64,000 nucleotides of DNA from Gammaproteobacteria bacterium (GTDB taxonomy: Bacteria > Pseudomonadota > Gammaproteobacteria > Ga0077536). Where the stretch lies: the NCBI GenBank assembly GCA_016209015.1, contig JACQWY010000040.1, positions 1 to 64,000 on the forward strand. Direction: 5' to 3'. Each line of letters starts with the position of its first letter. Position 1 is the stretch's first letter. The notes under the pieces are model-generated. The model worked only from the letters and a program-made list of their open reading frames with translations. It did not search any database and was not told where the DNA came from. Of the stretch, positions 8,741-17,740 are shown piece after piece. The translations under genes and the position numbers were made by a program.

Positions 8741-9943
8741 TTACCGAAGTTTCACGTTCGCGAAAGCTTCAGCAGCGTGAGCGCCGACTAGCTTTCCGTA
8801 TGCGATCGAGATCTGCTGCAGCGACGTGCCGACGATCTTGGAGACCGTCAACGGATCAACGCCGCCGTTCAATGCGGTCGTGATGAATGAATGCCGTAGA
8901 TCGTAAGCCGTGAACGGCTTCAGGGCGGCAGCTTTTACCGCTTCGCGAACCAGGTCATCCCAGCTCGAATGCGCCCACGGCTTGCCGTCGTCGTCGGTGA
9001 AGATTGGTGCGGCCGGGAGCTTTCGCGCGCAGAGCCGTTTAATCAACTCCTCGGCGCCCAGCGCACGCAGCGGAACATCGCGATTGCGCGGCTCGGGGCT
9101 CCTGCCCTTGTACGAAAACAGCCGCAACGTCGCCGAGGTCTTGTCGAAGTCGCCAACCGTTGCCCGGGCAAGCTCGATGGGCCTCGCGCCCGTGAACATC
9201 AGTGCTTCGAGCAGGTCCGCGATCTTCCCCCCGCCGACGTTCTTAGCGGCGTGCAGAAGGGCCTTGCGCTCCTCGATTGTGACGAACCGGCGCGCCGTGC
9301 GGGCTTGCACGTCAGAAAACTTGCTGACCCCTGCCCATGCCATATCGCTCGCGACGAGCTGGCGGCGGTGCGCGAAGTTCAAAACCGCAATCAACGCCGA
9401 GAACTCTCGGTTCGCTGTCGCCCGAGCTTTCCGCCGCGCCTCTCCCGTCAGGCCGTCAGGCACCAGCGCATCCCGCCACGCCTCGATGTCGGCCGCACGA
9501 AGTTTGGCGAGCGGCTTGCGCACCAGCGGATTCGGCTCCAGAGAACGCGCACGGGCCTTTCGAGCTTCCTCGATGCTTCGCCCCAGGACGCCGCGCTGCA
9601 GGCGGCCACGGGCTTCCTGCGCGGCGCGAGTGCCCTTCTGCGCTTCGAGGCTCGATAGGTAGGCCCGGCATGCGTCCCCGACCGTCGCGTCATGGTGCAC
9701 CACGCCTTGGTTGCGGGATTCAATCCACTGGCGGGCTGCCCGCATCGCAGCGCGGTGATCCTCGAATTTGCCGAGCTGATGATAGTGCTGCCGGCCGTCT
9801 TCTCGCAGGCGAGCGACCCAGGTGTCAGGGCCCCGCCGGAAACCTACGTAGGCTCCGGTGATGTCGCTCAGGGGTAGCCAGTACGGCTCGCGCCGAGGCT
9901 CAAGCCGGCGGCGGCCGGCCACAGTTTCGAGAGGGTTCGCCAT
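8741..9943 (-). CDS. int: Tyrosine integrase
   Basis: A 400-residue site-specific recombinase. The N-terminal arm-type region (about 20-75) and a core-binding helical domain are followed by the catalytic domain: Arg254 in FTGARPIEL, Lys279 in FSYKGRS, YDLRHS at 347-352 with Arg350, and the nucleophile Tyr382 in ISIAYGKL. The usual first His of the HxLRH box is Tyr, and the GH before the Tyr is GT, both tolerated variants. The start codon lies about 130 bp from the tRNA-Val fragment, the classic int-att arrangement. Confidence 0.93.
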   Translation of the reverse strand: MANPLETVAGRRRLEPRREPYWLPLSDITGAYVGFRRGPDTWVARLREDGRQHYHQLGKFEDHRAAMRAARQWIESRNQGVVHHDATVGDACRAYLSSLEAQKGTRAAQEARGRLQRGVLGRSIEEARKARARSLEPNPLVRKPLAKLRAADIEAWRDALVPDGLTGEARRKARATANREFSALIAVLNFAHRRQLVASDMAWAGVSKFSDVQARTARRFVTIEERKALLHAAKNVGGGKIADLLEALMFTGARPIELARATVGDFDKTSATLRLFSYKGRSPEPRNRDVPLRALGAEELIKRLCARKLPAAPIFTDDDGKPWAHSSWDDLVREAVKAAALKPFTAYDLRHSFITTALNGGVDPLTVSKIVGTSLQQISIAYGKLVGAHAAEAFANVKLR

Positions 9944-10073
9944 CGGGGGGTTGCTCTCCGTACGGAATCCGTACGGAAAACATAGCGCGGAATCGGGTGG
10001 AACTCAATGGACCTGTTTTCTTAGCAATCAATTGCTTAAATGAAAGCCATGGAAGCCAGCGGACCCGTATCCC

Positions 10074-10122
10074 ACCCTTCACACGGCAGGGGTCAGTGGT
10101 TCGATCCCACTATCGCCCACCA
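10074..10122 (+). other. Right attachment site: 3' fragment of tRNA-Val(CAC)
   Basis: The stretch from the anticodon loop (TTCACAC, anticodon CAC) through the anticodon 3' stem GGCAG, the T-arm AGTGG-TTCGATC-CCACT, acceptor ATCGCCC and ACCA is present. The 5' half is absent: the bases before the loop do not pair with GGCAG and no D-arm is found. This is the remnant left when an element inserts into a tRNA 3' end; the restored full tRNA-Val should lie at the left end, before position 1. Confidence 0.85.
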
Positions 10123-10313
10123 AATTGATCTACATCTTGTAGCGATTTTCCTTCCACGGCCGGCTCTGTACTTACGGAATCCCGCCTTGAAGCAGTAGCG
10201 CAACGCGCTATCATTTTGCTGTCCGACTGCCGACACAGCGTCGGCTGCCAATCCTCGGCATTCAGTTTACATTGACAGGCCGCGACATGGCGCGGCGAAA
10301 CCCGCGCCGGGCT

Positions 10314-11441
10314 TTACGCGGACGGCGCGCTGCCTTCACGTGGGAGGCGCAGCGTGAATGTTGCTCCCTTTCCGAGACCTTCGCTCGTGACGCTCAGCGT
10401 CCCGCGATGCTGCTCCGCAATCGACTTCGCCAACCACAAGCCGAGGCCGAGGCCGTCTTCGCTCATATCCCGACCGCGCTCGACCTGAAAGAAGCGCTGG
10501 AAGATGCGCGGCAGGTCCTCGTCGTCGATGCCGACGCCGGAGTCCCGGACCACGACGTTCATGGCGTCGTTGTCCTCATCCAACACGACACCGATCTCGC
10601 CCATGTCGGGCGTGAACTTGCACGCGTTGTTCAGCAGGTTGGAGAGCGCCTGCGTGAGGCGCACGAAATCGCCCCGCACCATCAGGGGCCGGGACGGAAC
10701 CTGCACGATGAGGCGATGGCGCTTCGATTCGATGCGTTGAGCGACGTTCGCGACTGCCGCATGTACCACAGCGCCCAAATCGATCTCGGACATTCTGATC
10801 TCCAGCTTGCCGGTATGAATGCGGCTCGCGTCCATCAGATCGTCCACGAGCCGGGTAAGCTGCTGGAGCTGGCGATGCAGAATTCCCTGCACCCTCGCCG
10901 CGAGCGGTACGTCGATCGCGCCCAGAAGTTCGGCGGCGTTCGAAATCGGACCGAGCGGGTTGCGGAGTTCGTGGGCGAGCATCGCAAGGAACCGGTCCTT
11001 GTTTTGATCCCGGATCTTGAGCTCGCGTTCGAGCCCCTTCTCATGCGTCACCTCCCGCACCGCAATCGCCATCAGCGGCTCAGCGCCCGGCGGCTCGATG
11101 GGAAACCAGGTCTCCAACCAGCTTCGCACGACACCGGGTTGTGCGGCGGTTTCCCCCGTGATGAGGACTTCCACGGCGGGCTCGCGCGAGGCCACGATGC
11201 GATGGAGAACTTCTCCGCACCGGCGGTACAGGTCCGGCACGATCTCGGCGACGGAATGGCCCAGGTGATCCTCGACAGCGCGCCCGTTCATCGCCGCGAG
11301 ACAGGGATTTACGTAGAGGTATTCGAAATTGTGATTCAGCACGCACATGCCGATCGGCGCGTGCTCTACGAGTTCATGAAGGGCCTTGAGGCGCATCGAG
11401 CCCGCGAGAACCGGAGCTGCAAAGTACAGCGTCTTCAGCAT
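10314..11441 (-). CDS. PAS-domain sensor histidine kinase
   Basis: A 375-residue soluble kinase. An N-terminal PAS domain (about 20-140, LHELVEHAPIGMCVLNHNFE) is followed by a HisKA helix with the phospho-accepting His in LAHELRNPLGPISNAAELL and a HATPase domain with the N box LLNNACKFTP, G1 box DSGVGI and G2 box GLGLGL. ATG 11441 is chosen because AGGAGGGG precedes it; longer in-frame starts lack this. It has no membrane segment and no adjacent response regulator. The signal is unknown; no cofactor-binding residue is evident. Confidence 0.9.
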   Translation of the reverse strand: MLKTLYFAAPVLAGSMRLKALHELVEHAPIGMCVLNHNFEYLYVNPCLAAMNGRAVEDHLGHSVAEIVPDLYRRCGEVLHRIVASREPAVEVLITGETAAQPGVVRSWLETWFPIEPPGAEPLMAIAVREVTHEKGLERELKIRDQNKDRFLAMLAHELRNPLGPISNAAELLGAIDVPLAARVQGILHRQLQQLTRLVDDLMDASRIHTGKLEIRMSEIDLGAVVHAAVANVAQRIESKRHRLIVQVPSRPLMVRGDFVRLTQALSNLLNNACKFTPDMGEIGVVLDEDNDAMNVVVRDSGVGIDDEDLPRIFQRFFQVERGRDMSEDGLGLGLWLAKSIAEQHRGTLSVTSEGLGKGATFTLRLPREGSAPSA

Positions 11442-12206
11442 GGGCTTCACCCCTCCTGAGGGAAACCAATCGGCGAGAGCCCAATCCATCGAACCGTTGC
11501 CGCAGCCTTCGTCGAGCAAATCCTATACGGACATTACCATACCGCTGTCAGAAAGTGCGGCTGTCAAGAACGCACCGGGGCTCGAGGATATGCCGGAGAC
11601 AACGCACCGGCTCTGTGCGGACTCCACCAGGACTGCCGTCCACTTCGCCCTGTCTCCATGAGGCGGAGGCGCAAAAAAAGCGGGACTCCGGTTGCCGGCA
11701 GAAACGCCCGGCCTCGTCCGCGTGGCTGTAGCGGCGTAGGTCACTGACACGGGATTGATCGCCGTCACGCCGCACGCAATTCGCCCGAATCCCGAAGCAA
11801 CCGCAGCGCATGCACGCGGTCCCGGCGAAGAGACGCCGGTGAATCCGACGTCGCGATGCTCCTGGCACCTGCGAAATTGGGATAGACCGCCCGATGTTCA
11901 GAACGCACCTGGCCGAACGGAAGCGGGCCGAACAGAAGATCACGGAAGCCATCCGGCAGTTCGAGTCGGCCACGGGTGTCACAGCGTCGACGAGGTCGAG
12001 CTCGACGTGACGATGACGGAGTCGACGACGCTCTCGCATGCCTCGCGTGACATGCCGCACCGGGCGCGGCGCCGCGAGCGGTCTCTCCGCTTCTGCGAGC
12101 GAGTCGAACACGCCGACCTGTTGACCGCCCGACAGCGGCGCCGCGACGGAGTGCCGCGGCGAGATCGTGCAATGCCGCGTACGTGCCGACGCAGGCCACC
12201 CATAGC
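11442..12206. other. Long gap without an intact gene
   Basis: No frame reads as a plausible complete protein. A short plus-strand stretch from 11894 (MFRTHLAERKRAEQKITEAI) resembles a signalling linker helix and may be the upstream remnant of the EAL gene that follows. A copy of the CGGGACTCCGGTT repeat also found in the island lies at 11678-11720. Confidence 0.5.
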
Positions 12207-12467
12207 TCGAATTTCGTCGACATCCTGAAGATCGATCAGTCGTTCATCCGCGACAGGCTCACCGATCCGGACGACGCGACGATCGCGCTGGCGGTGATTT
12301 CGCTCGCGCACAGCCTGAATTTCAAGATCATCGCGGGAGGTGTCGAGAGCACCGAGCGCAGCCGCGTGCTGAGCGCAAGCGGCTGCGACGAGATCCAGGG
12401 CCAGTACTTCAGGAACCCCGTGCCGGCCGCGGAATGCGCGGCGATGCTGAGCCGGGACATGCGATCC
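12207..12467 (+). pseudogene. EAL-domain phosphodiesterase remnant (C-terminal part)
   Basis: The plus-strand frame gives FVDILKIDQSFIRDRLTDPD, then IALAVISLAHSLNFKIIAGG, VESTE and SGCDEIQGQYFRNPVPAAEC. These are the K-I-D, V-E-T/S-E and DxxQGxxF/Y blocks of the C-terminal half of a cyclic-di-GMP phosphodiesterase. No EAL signature, start region or GGDEF domain precedes it in frame, so only about 85 of some 240 residues remain and it cannot be active. The linker-like stretch near 11894 may belong to the same lost gene. Confidence 0.75.
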
Positions 12468-12603
12468 GGATTCCGATCCGCGCCCGCGCATGCGGCAGGC
12501 GGGCGGCGCTCGAGAAAGCGGCACGGGAGTCGCCTCGCGTGCCGCCCGTCGCGCCTTCGTGACGGATTCCCCTGCCGTCACCGTTCACGCGATACCGCTC
12601 GAG

Positions 12604-13242
12604 TCACGCACCGCTCCTGCGCCGCAGGCCGCCGAGTCCCAGCAGTCCGGAGCCGAACAGCACCGCCGGCAACGGCAACGGCACCGCGCTCGTCGACGGC
12701 GCCTGCACGAGGTCGAGCGTGTAAGTGTTGCCGGCGCCCGGGTCGTTCAGGCTCAGCCAGAAGCTGCCCGTCGTGCTCTGGCCGGTGGCGAGCGCGCCCG
12801 TGAAGCTCAGCGCATCCGGTCCACTCGCCGGCGGCTTGTCGAGCGTAAAGCCGCCGAGCGTCGCGTTCGAGAAGTTCGCGAAGACGTTGCCGTTCGGCGC
12901 GTTCTCGATCGAGATGTGGTAATCGGTCCAGTCCTTGCCCGAGGCGTTGTTGATCGTCTCCGACACGACGAACGGTCCGCCGCCGCCCGTGCCGTGAGCG
13001 ACGGTGATCCGCAGCGTGAGCGGCACGGGTGCCGGGTCGAATGTCTTCGTGTAGCTGATCGCGTATTGCAGATTGTCGACGCTGAAGACGTCGAGCGAGC
13101 CGGCGCTCGGCTCCATGAGCTGGATGCCGGTGACGATCGGCGAGGCGGCAGCCGGCGCGCTCGCGAACAGCGTGGATGCGGCGAGCGCCGAGGCGACGAG
13201 CGTGGCGAGCGAGGGCGGGCGTGCGCTGAACATTGCTTTCAT
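12604..13242 (-). CDS. PEP-CTERM-type exported protein
   Basis: A 212-residue protein. The start at 13242 has GAGGAG upstream; the frame runs further back but that part is non-coding in character. It has a signal peptide (MKAMFSARPPSLATLVASAL), a beta-rich Gly/Thr/Asn mature part, and a C-terminal VPLPLPAVLFGSGLLGLGGL helix followed by RRR. That tripartite end is the exosortase sorting signal in its VPLP variant. Known: such proteins are cleaved and released or anchored at the surface by an exosortase, usually with exopolysaccharide; no exosortase is in this window. Its partner or ligand is unknown. Confidence 0.8.
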   Translation of the reverse strand: MKAMFSARPPSLATLVASALAASTLFASAPAAASPIVTGIQLMEPSAGSLDVFSVDNLQYAISYTKTFDPAPVPLTLRITVAHGTGGGGPFVVSETINNASGKDWTDYHISIENAPNGNVFANFSNATLGGFTLDKPPASGPDALSFTGALATGQSTTGSFWLSLNDPGAGNTYTLDLVQAPSTSAVPLPLPAVLFGSGLLGLGGLRRRSGA

Positions 13243-13445
13243 GGGGTACTCCTCGAGATTCCGATAAGGGGAGCCGCCGGCGCAGTGGCCATGCGGCGCG
13301 GATCGTTTTGCGATCGGGTTCAGCCGATGACGCGAGGAGTAGTGTGTGGAGACGGGTAGTGTTTGCCTGCCCGGGGAAACGTCTGACCTGCTGTCGGGCG
13401 TGCGCTCACCGCTGCAGGAAACCCGGCGGTTCGCGCGCGCGAGTT

Positions 13446-13739
13446 CTAGCCGGCGGGGATCGGGCTCCTCCGCCCGGCGATCTCCCGCATCGCCGACCGC
13501 AGGCCCGAGGCGATCTCGGGATCGTCCATTCCCGCGGACACCCGCTCCAGCGAATAGGGCCGATCGAATACCGCGTGGCCCTCGTAGGACAGCACGAGCC
13601 GGATCATGCCGACCGACGGCTGACGATCGGCGCGCACGCACCATCGCAGATCGCCCCGTCGCACACCGGGCGCGATTTCACGCGCGCAGTCGAGCGTCGC
13701 CTCCCGGAATCGCAGCAGCAGATGGACGAGCTCGTTCAT
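13446..13739 (-). CDS. Small hypothetical protein
   Basis: A soluble 97-residue product starting MNELVHLLLRFREATLDCAR, with no recognised family and no signal peptide. It shows a helix-strand pattern and ordinary codon use for this genome. It lies upstream of the PEP-CTERM-type gene on the same strand but some 200 bp away. Confidence 0.45.
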   Translation of the reverse strand: MNELVHLLLRFREATLDCAREIAPGVRRGDLRWCVRADRQPSVGMIRLVLSYEGHAVFDRPYSLERVSAGMDDPEIASGLRSAMREIAGRRSPIPAG

Positions 13740-13859
13740 GTGGCGCCTCCCGGCACGTGGGTGGTGGTGAGAGGCAATGCTGACGGAGTCGCGGCGATAC
13801 CGGAGTCGGCGTCCGGCGGTTCGTGTGTAGGTGCACGCGATGCTTCGCTGTAGGCGCGC

Positions 13860-14168
13860 TCAGAACTCCGGGAGATCCGTCAAGGTCGGTCCGGAATGTC
13901 CGATGGAACCGGCATTGACGATGGTGTGCCGGCCGTTGCGGAGCACCGCGCGCCGCACCTGCGCCCCGGTGAAATGCAGCCCCTCCACTTCGAACGCCGT
14001 CATCACCGTGTGGCCGGCGGCGAGGGCGCCGATCACGGCGTCCACGCCCGCCTCGCGCGGTGGCTCGAGATACACGCGCCGCGAGGGATCGAAGCGCCCC
14101 CAGCGTACGCGCGCAACGTGGCCGTCCACCTCGTCGTGACGGATCGCGGCAATTGCATAGACGTCCAT
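13860..14168 (-). CDS. Small hypothetical protein
   Basis: A 102-residue protein starting MDVYAIAAIRHDEVDGHVAR, chosen at the ATG 14168 with GGAAAGGA upstream. It contains strands such as VRWGRFDP and HTVMTAFEVEGLHFTGAQVR and resembles a small beta-barrel-like domain, but I do not recognise the family. It is read in the same direction as the hybrid kinase upstream, from which it is separated by about 165 bp. Confidence 0.5.
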   Translation of the reverse strand: MDVYAIAAIRHDEVDGHVARVRWGRFDPSRRVYLEPPREAGVDAVIGALAAGHTVMTAFEVEGLHFTGAQVRRAVLRNGRHTIVNAGSIGHSGPTLTDLPEF

Positions 14169-14333
14169 GCGAGTCCTTTCCGCCCGAACGGGGAAATCGT
14201 CTCTTCCCATCGAGAGAGCCGGGGCCGAACTCCGCACGGGAACCGCCCGACCGCGGCAAGATAGCGCGACAAACCGTGTGGGAATACAGGAATCGTCCGA
14301 TGCCCCGGCGGAGCCGGAGGGGAGAGCCGGGTC

Positions 14334-16757
14334 TCACCCCGCCCCACGCCGCGCGATCTGCAGCTCGCCGCCGCCGGTCTCGCATTGCTCGAGCACGGCG
14401 ACGAGCGCGGCGTAGTCGACGGGCTTCACGAGATGAGCGTCGAAACCCGCCGTGCCCGAGCGCTGGCGGTCTTCGTGCTGGCCCCAACCGGTGAGCGCGA
14501 CGAGCGTGATGTCGCGGCCCCACGGCTGCTCGCGGATGCGGCGGCAGACGTCGTAGCCGTTGAGATCCGGCAGGCCGATGTCGAGGATGATCGCGTCGGG
14601 CACGACGGCTTCCGCGATGCCGAACGCGTCGTTGCCGTTGTGTGCGACGTGGACTTCGTTGCCGGCCATGCGCAACAGCATCGCGAGCGATTCGGCGGCG
14701 TCGTGATTGTCGTCGACGATGAGCATGCGACGCGAGCCCGGAAGGGCCCGCGCCGGCGCTTCGAGCGGCAATTCGGCGGGAGCGCGCTCCGCGAGCGTCG
14801 GCAGATGCACGGTGAACTCGCTGCCGCGGCCTTCGCCCTCGCTCGCCGCGCTGACGCCGCCGCCGTGCAGCTCGACGAGCCGCTTCACGAGTGCGAGACC
14901 GATGCCGAAACCGCCGCGCGATCCCGGCGCCATGCGATCGACCTGACCGAACATATCGAAGACGAGCCCGAGCTTCTCCGGCGGGATGCCGCAGCCGAAA
15001 TCACGCACACGCACTTCGGTCGTCCCCGCGCCGCTCGTCGCGGACACCACGATGCGGCCGCCGGGGTCGCTGAACTTGCAGGCGTTGTTCAGGAGGTTCG
15101 TGAAGACCTGCACCATGCGCACGCGATCCGCCTGCAGCCAGATCGGTTGGTTCGGAAGCTCCGTGTCGATGCGCAGGCCGTAGCTTTCGGCGATCGGCCG
15201 GATCGACTCGATCGCCTCGCGCAACAGACTGCGCAGCTCGGTCGAAGCCATGCGCAGTTCGAGGCGGTCGTGAGTGATGCGGTTCACGTCGAGCAGATCG
15301 TCGACGAGGCGCACGAGATGCGTGAGCTGCCGGTCCATTTTCTTGCGGCATTCCTCGATGACGGCAGCATCGTCCGGCGCGCGCCGCATCAGCTCGAGCG
15401 CGTTGCGCAACGGCGCGAGCGGATTGCGCAGCTCGTGGGCGAGCGTCGCGAGGAATTCGTCCTTGCGCCGATCGGCGCCGCGCAGCGCCGCGATGTAGCG
15501 CACGCGCTCGTAGGCGACGGCGACGTAGTGCGTGATCGTGCGCAGGAACTCCACGTCCTTCGGATCGAAGTGATCGCGCGAGCAGCTCGCGAAGGACAGC
15601 GTGCCGACGAGCCGGTCGCCCCACATCATCGGATTGCAGACGTAGGCGCGCACGCCGAAGGATTTCACGATCTGCACCGCCGGATCGCTCGAGCGCTGGA
15701 TGAACGTCTCGACGGCGGGCTGGCCGTTCTGCGCCACGCGCCCGCAGATCGCCTGGCCGATCTCCAGGCGCTCGACGGAGCTCGCGAGCGCCTCGCTGAA
15801 GCCCGAGTACGAGGCGAGGCGCAGACCACTGCCGGTGTCGTCGCGCATGTAGTTGAAGAACAGATCGAGCCCGAGCTGCGGGCCGATGCGCGCGAAGAGC
15901 TCGCGCAGCATCGCGTCCGGATCCTCGGCGTGGAGGATCAGCGCCGCGCTCTCCGAGAGCATCGCCAGCCGCTGGTTCTTGCGGCGCAGGCGCTCCTCGA
16001 GCTGACGGCGGTGATCGATGTCGTAGACCAGCGCGATCCAGCCGTCGATCTCCCCCCGCTCGTCACGCGTCGGCGAGCACGACACGCTGACCCAGCGCGT
16101 GCCGCCCTGCACGAAGCTCGCCGCGCGCTCGTAGCGTACGCGTTCCCCGGCGAGGACGCGTTCGAAGTGCGGCATGAGCTCGCGCATCGCGTCGTTGCCG
16201 ATGACGTCCACGATCGCCCGGCCTTCGAGATCCTCGGGCGCCGCGCCGAACGGCTCGGCATAGCCCTTGCTCACCCAGACATAACGCAGATCGCGGGAGC
16301 AGCGCGCGACGCCGGCCGCCATGCTGTCCGTGATGTACTGCAGGTCCTCGGCCAGGTGCTGGTGACTGCGCTGCGCCGAGCGCATGAACTCGCCGAACAG
16401 CATGATCACGCCGCAGGTGAGCGCGAAGGCCGAAGCACTCGCGAGGCTGAAGACGCTCGAGAGGTCACGCTGCGGGCCCGCCATGAACCAGCTCGCCGCC
16501 GCCGCATACCCCACCGCGGCGACGAGCAGCGCCGGGCGCCAGCCGCCTGCCCAAACCGCGACGAAGACCGCGGCGTAGAGCGTGACGAGCGGCAGACGCT
16601 CGTGCAGCACCGGCGCCAGTGCGGCACGGATCGCGAGCGCGACGGCGAGGGCGGCGAGCGCGACGGCATAGACGGCGAGCGGATTGCGCGGCCCGCGCTC
16701 GAGGCGATAGAGGTTCAGGCGCATGCGCGCGCCGGCACGGCGCCACCACGGGCGCAT
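14334..16757 (-). CDS. DUF4118-PAS-GAF hybrid sensor histidine kinase
   Basis: About 807 residues. Four hydrophobic helices near the N-terminus (AVYAVALAALAVALAIRA to SAFALTCGVIMLF) form a KdpD-like DUF4118 membrane unit. They are followed by a PAS domain (ITDSMAAGVARCSRDLRYVW), a GAF domain (LGLDLFFNYMRDD to VAVAYERV), HisKA with LAHELRNPLAPLRNALELM, HATPase (NLLNNACKF, DFGCGI, GFGIGLAL) and a receiver with its phospho-Asp in AIILDIGLPDLNGYD. The receiver at the C-terminus makes it a hybrid kinase that needs a phosphotransfer partner, none of which is nearby. The start is uncertain: 16757 or 16724 are likelier than the longer 16892. Confidence 0.9.
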   Translation of the reverse strand: MRPWWRRAGARMRLNLYRLERGPRNPLAVYAVALAALAVALAIRAALAPVLHERLPLVTLYAAVFVAVWAGGWRPALLVAAVGYAAAASWFMAGPQRDLSSVFSLASASAFALTCGVIMLFGEFMRSAQRSHQHLAEDLQYITDSMAAGVARCSRDLRYVWVSKGYAEPFGAAPEDLEGRAIVDVIGNDAMRELMPHFERVLAGERVRYERAASFVQGGTRWVSVSCSPTRDERGEIDGWIALVYDIDHRRQLEERLRRKNQRLAMLSESAALILHAEDPDAMLRELFARIGPQLGLDLFFNYMRDDTGSGLRLASYSGFSEALASSVERLEIGQAICGRVAQNGQPAVETFIQRSSDPAVQIVKSFGVRAYVCNPMMWGDRLVGTLSFASCSRDHFDPKDVEFLRTITHYVAVAYERVRYIAALRGADRRKDEFLATLAHELRNPLAPLRNALELMRRAPDDAAVIEECRKKMDRQLTHLVRLVDDLLDVNRITHDRLELRMASTELRSLLREAIESIRPIAESYGLRIDTELPNQPIWLQADRVRMVQVFTNLLNNACKFSDPGGRIVVSATSGAGTTEVRVRDFGCGIPPEKLGLVFDMFGQVDRMAPGSRGGFGIGLALVKRLVELHGGGVSAASEGEGRGSEFTVHLPTLAERAPAELPLEAPARALPGSRRMLIVDDNHDAAESLAMLLRMAGNEVHVAHNGNDAFGIAEAVVPDAIILDIGLPDLNGYDVCRRIREQPWGRDITLVALTGWGQHEDRQRSGTAGFDAHLVKPVDYAALVAVLEQCETGGGELQIARRGAG

Positions 16758-17080
16758 GCGCTTCGTCCACGCGGCGGCGCTGCCGCCGCGACGGTCGGAA
16801 TCCCGGGATCGTTCATCTGCAAGCTCCGCGCAATGGGCTACGCGATTCACCGCAGTGCGGTCGGGGTTTTCGCCCTCACCGCGGGGGCTCATTCTAGCGT
16901 GCGCGTTTTCCGCGGGTATGACCAGTCACCGCGGGTTCTCGAAATCCGTCACGGATCGCTGAATCCGTCGTGCGCCGCCTCCATGAGACCGCGTGTACCG
17001 GCTTTCGTTGCAGCGCCGCCGTCGGGCGGACGCGTCAAACGCCGACAGGACGACCGCGGCGTGCGCAGTATAGTCAATCG

Positions 17081-17704
17081 ATGAAACGAGTGCTGTGGGC
17101 CGGCGTGTGCGCGCTCGCGCTCTGTGCTCTCGCCGCGCGCGCCGCCACGGGTTACGAATACGACATCCGCTACGTCGGCCGCATCACCGTGCCCGAGCTC
17201 CCCGAGTATTGCGACGGCCGCTACAGCGAGCCCGTCATCGGCTGTGCCGTTGCCCAGGACGGTTCCGAGTTCCTCGGCCATTTCAGCACCGACATCGAGC
17301 TCGAGCGTCTGCCGGACGGCATCTACGCCGGCGCCTACGCTCCGCGCTTCCTCACGTTCACGACGCGCTTCGGCGCGCTCGTCTGGGACAGCACCGACCG
17401 CACGTCCGCGTTCACCGGCTTCCGCGATCCGCGCCTCGGCGGCAGCGGCATCGGCGTGGTGGTGCGCGGTGGCAAGGTGCTCGGCCTCGTCGGCGGCGTG
17501 TACGGCGCTGCGGACCATCCCTATCTCGATTTCTTCGCGGACGCGGGCCCGCCCTTCGTCGACTGGGACAGCACGACGCCGCAGGCCGCGCTGCAGGCCT
17601 GGCAGGCCCTGCTGCGTGGAGGGCTCGATCACTTCAGCGCGGCCGACGATCGCGGCGGGCGCGTGAGTGGCACGTACTCCGTCATCCGCGCCGCCGGCCC
17701 CTAG
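17081..17704 (+). CDS. Exported hypothetical protein
   Basis: A 207-residue protein starting MKRVLWAGVCALALCALAAR with a clear signal peptide ending near ARAA. The mature part has two Cys (YCDGRY, IGCAV) that could form a disulfide, and Gly-rich strands; no family is recognised. It is divergent from the kinase at 16757, leaving a 320-bp shared upstream region in which I see no strong promoter. It ends 37 bp before the repeat block at 17741. Confidence 0.6.
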   Translation: MKRVLWAGVCALALCALAARAATGYEYDIRYVGRITVPELPEYCDGRYSEPVIGCAVAQDGSEFLGHFSTDIELERLPDGIYAGAYAPRFLTFTTRFGALVWDSTDRTSAFTGFRDPRLGGSGIGVVVRGGKVLGLVGGVYGAADHPYLDFFADAGPPFVDWDSTTPQAALQAWQALLRGGLDHFSAADDRGGRVSGTYSVIRAAGP

Positions 17705-17740
17705 AGCGGGAGCGCTACCGAGCCGCGCCCGGCTCGCCGA

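Larger units (their letters stand above)
1..10122. mobile_element. Integrated phage satellite-like island (right part)
   Basis: Seen: nearly all genes from 9943 leftward lie on the minus strand and are joined by ATGA/GTGA overlaps. They run integrase, two small proteins, an AlpA-like regulator, a possible DNA-binding protein, a DUF1376 protein, a Toprim primase, an SF2 helicase and a small terminase subunit, then cargo. The integrase abuts a 3' tRNA-Val fragment at 10074-10122, which is the expected right attachment site. No large terminase, portal, capsid, tail or lysis gene is visible. Known: the set int, alpA, primase and terS without structural genes is typical of phage-inducible chromosomal islands. 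Inference: a PICI-like satellite, or else the early-gene end of a larger prophage, since the left end is outside the window. Confidence 0.7.

Noticed and set aside
10074-10122. Intact tRNA-Val gene
   Set aside because: The D-arm and the 5' acceptor and anticodon strands are missing; the sequence before the anticodon loop does not pair.
11548-12111. 187-codon minus-strand frame between the PAS kinase and the EAL remnant
   Set aside because: Composition is atypical (Arg/Cys-rich), no ribosome binding site and no domain; it overlaps recognisable plus-strand remnants.
14385-17084. 899-codon plus-strand frame opposite the DUF4118-PAS-GAF kinase
   Set aside because: Antisense shadow of a gene with clear HisKA, HATPase and receiver motifs; the translation is low-complexity.
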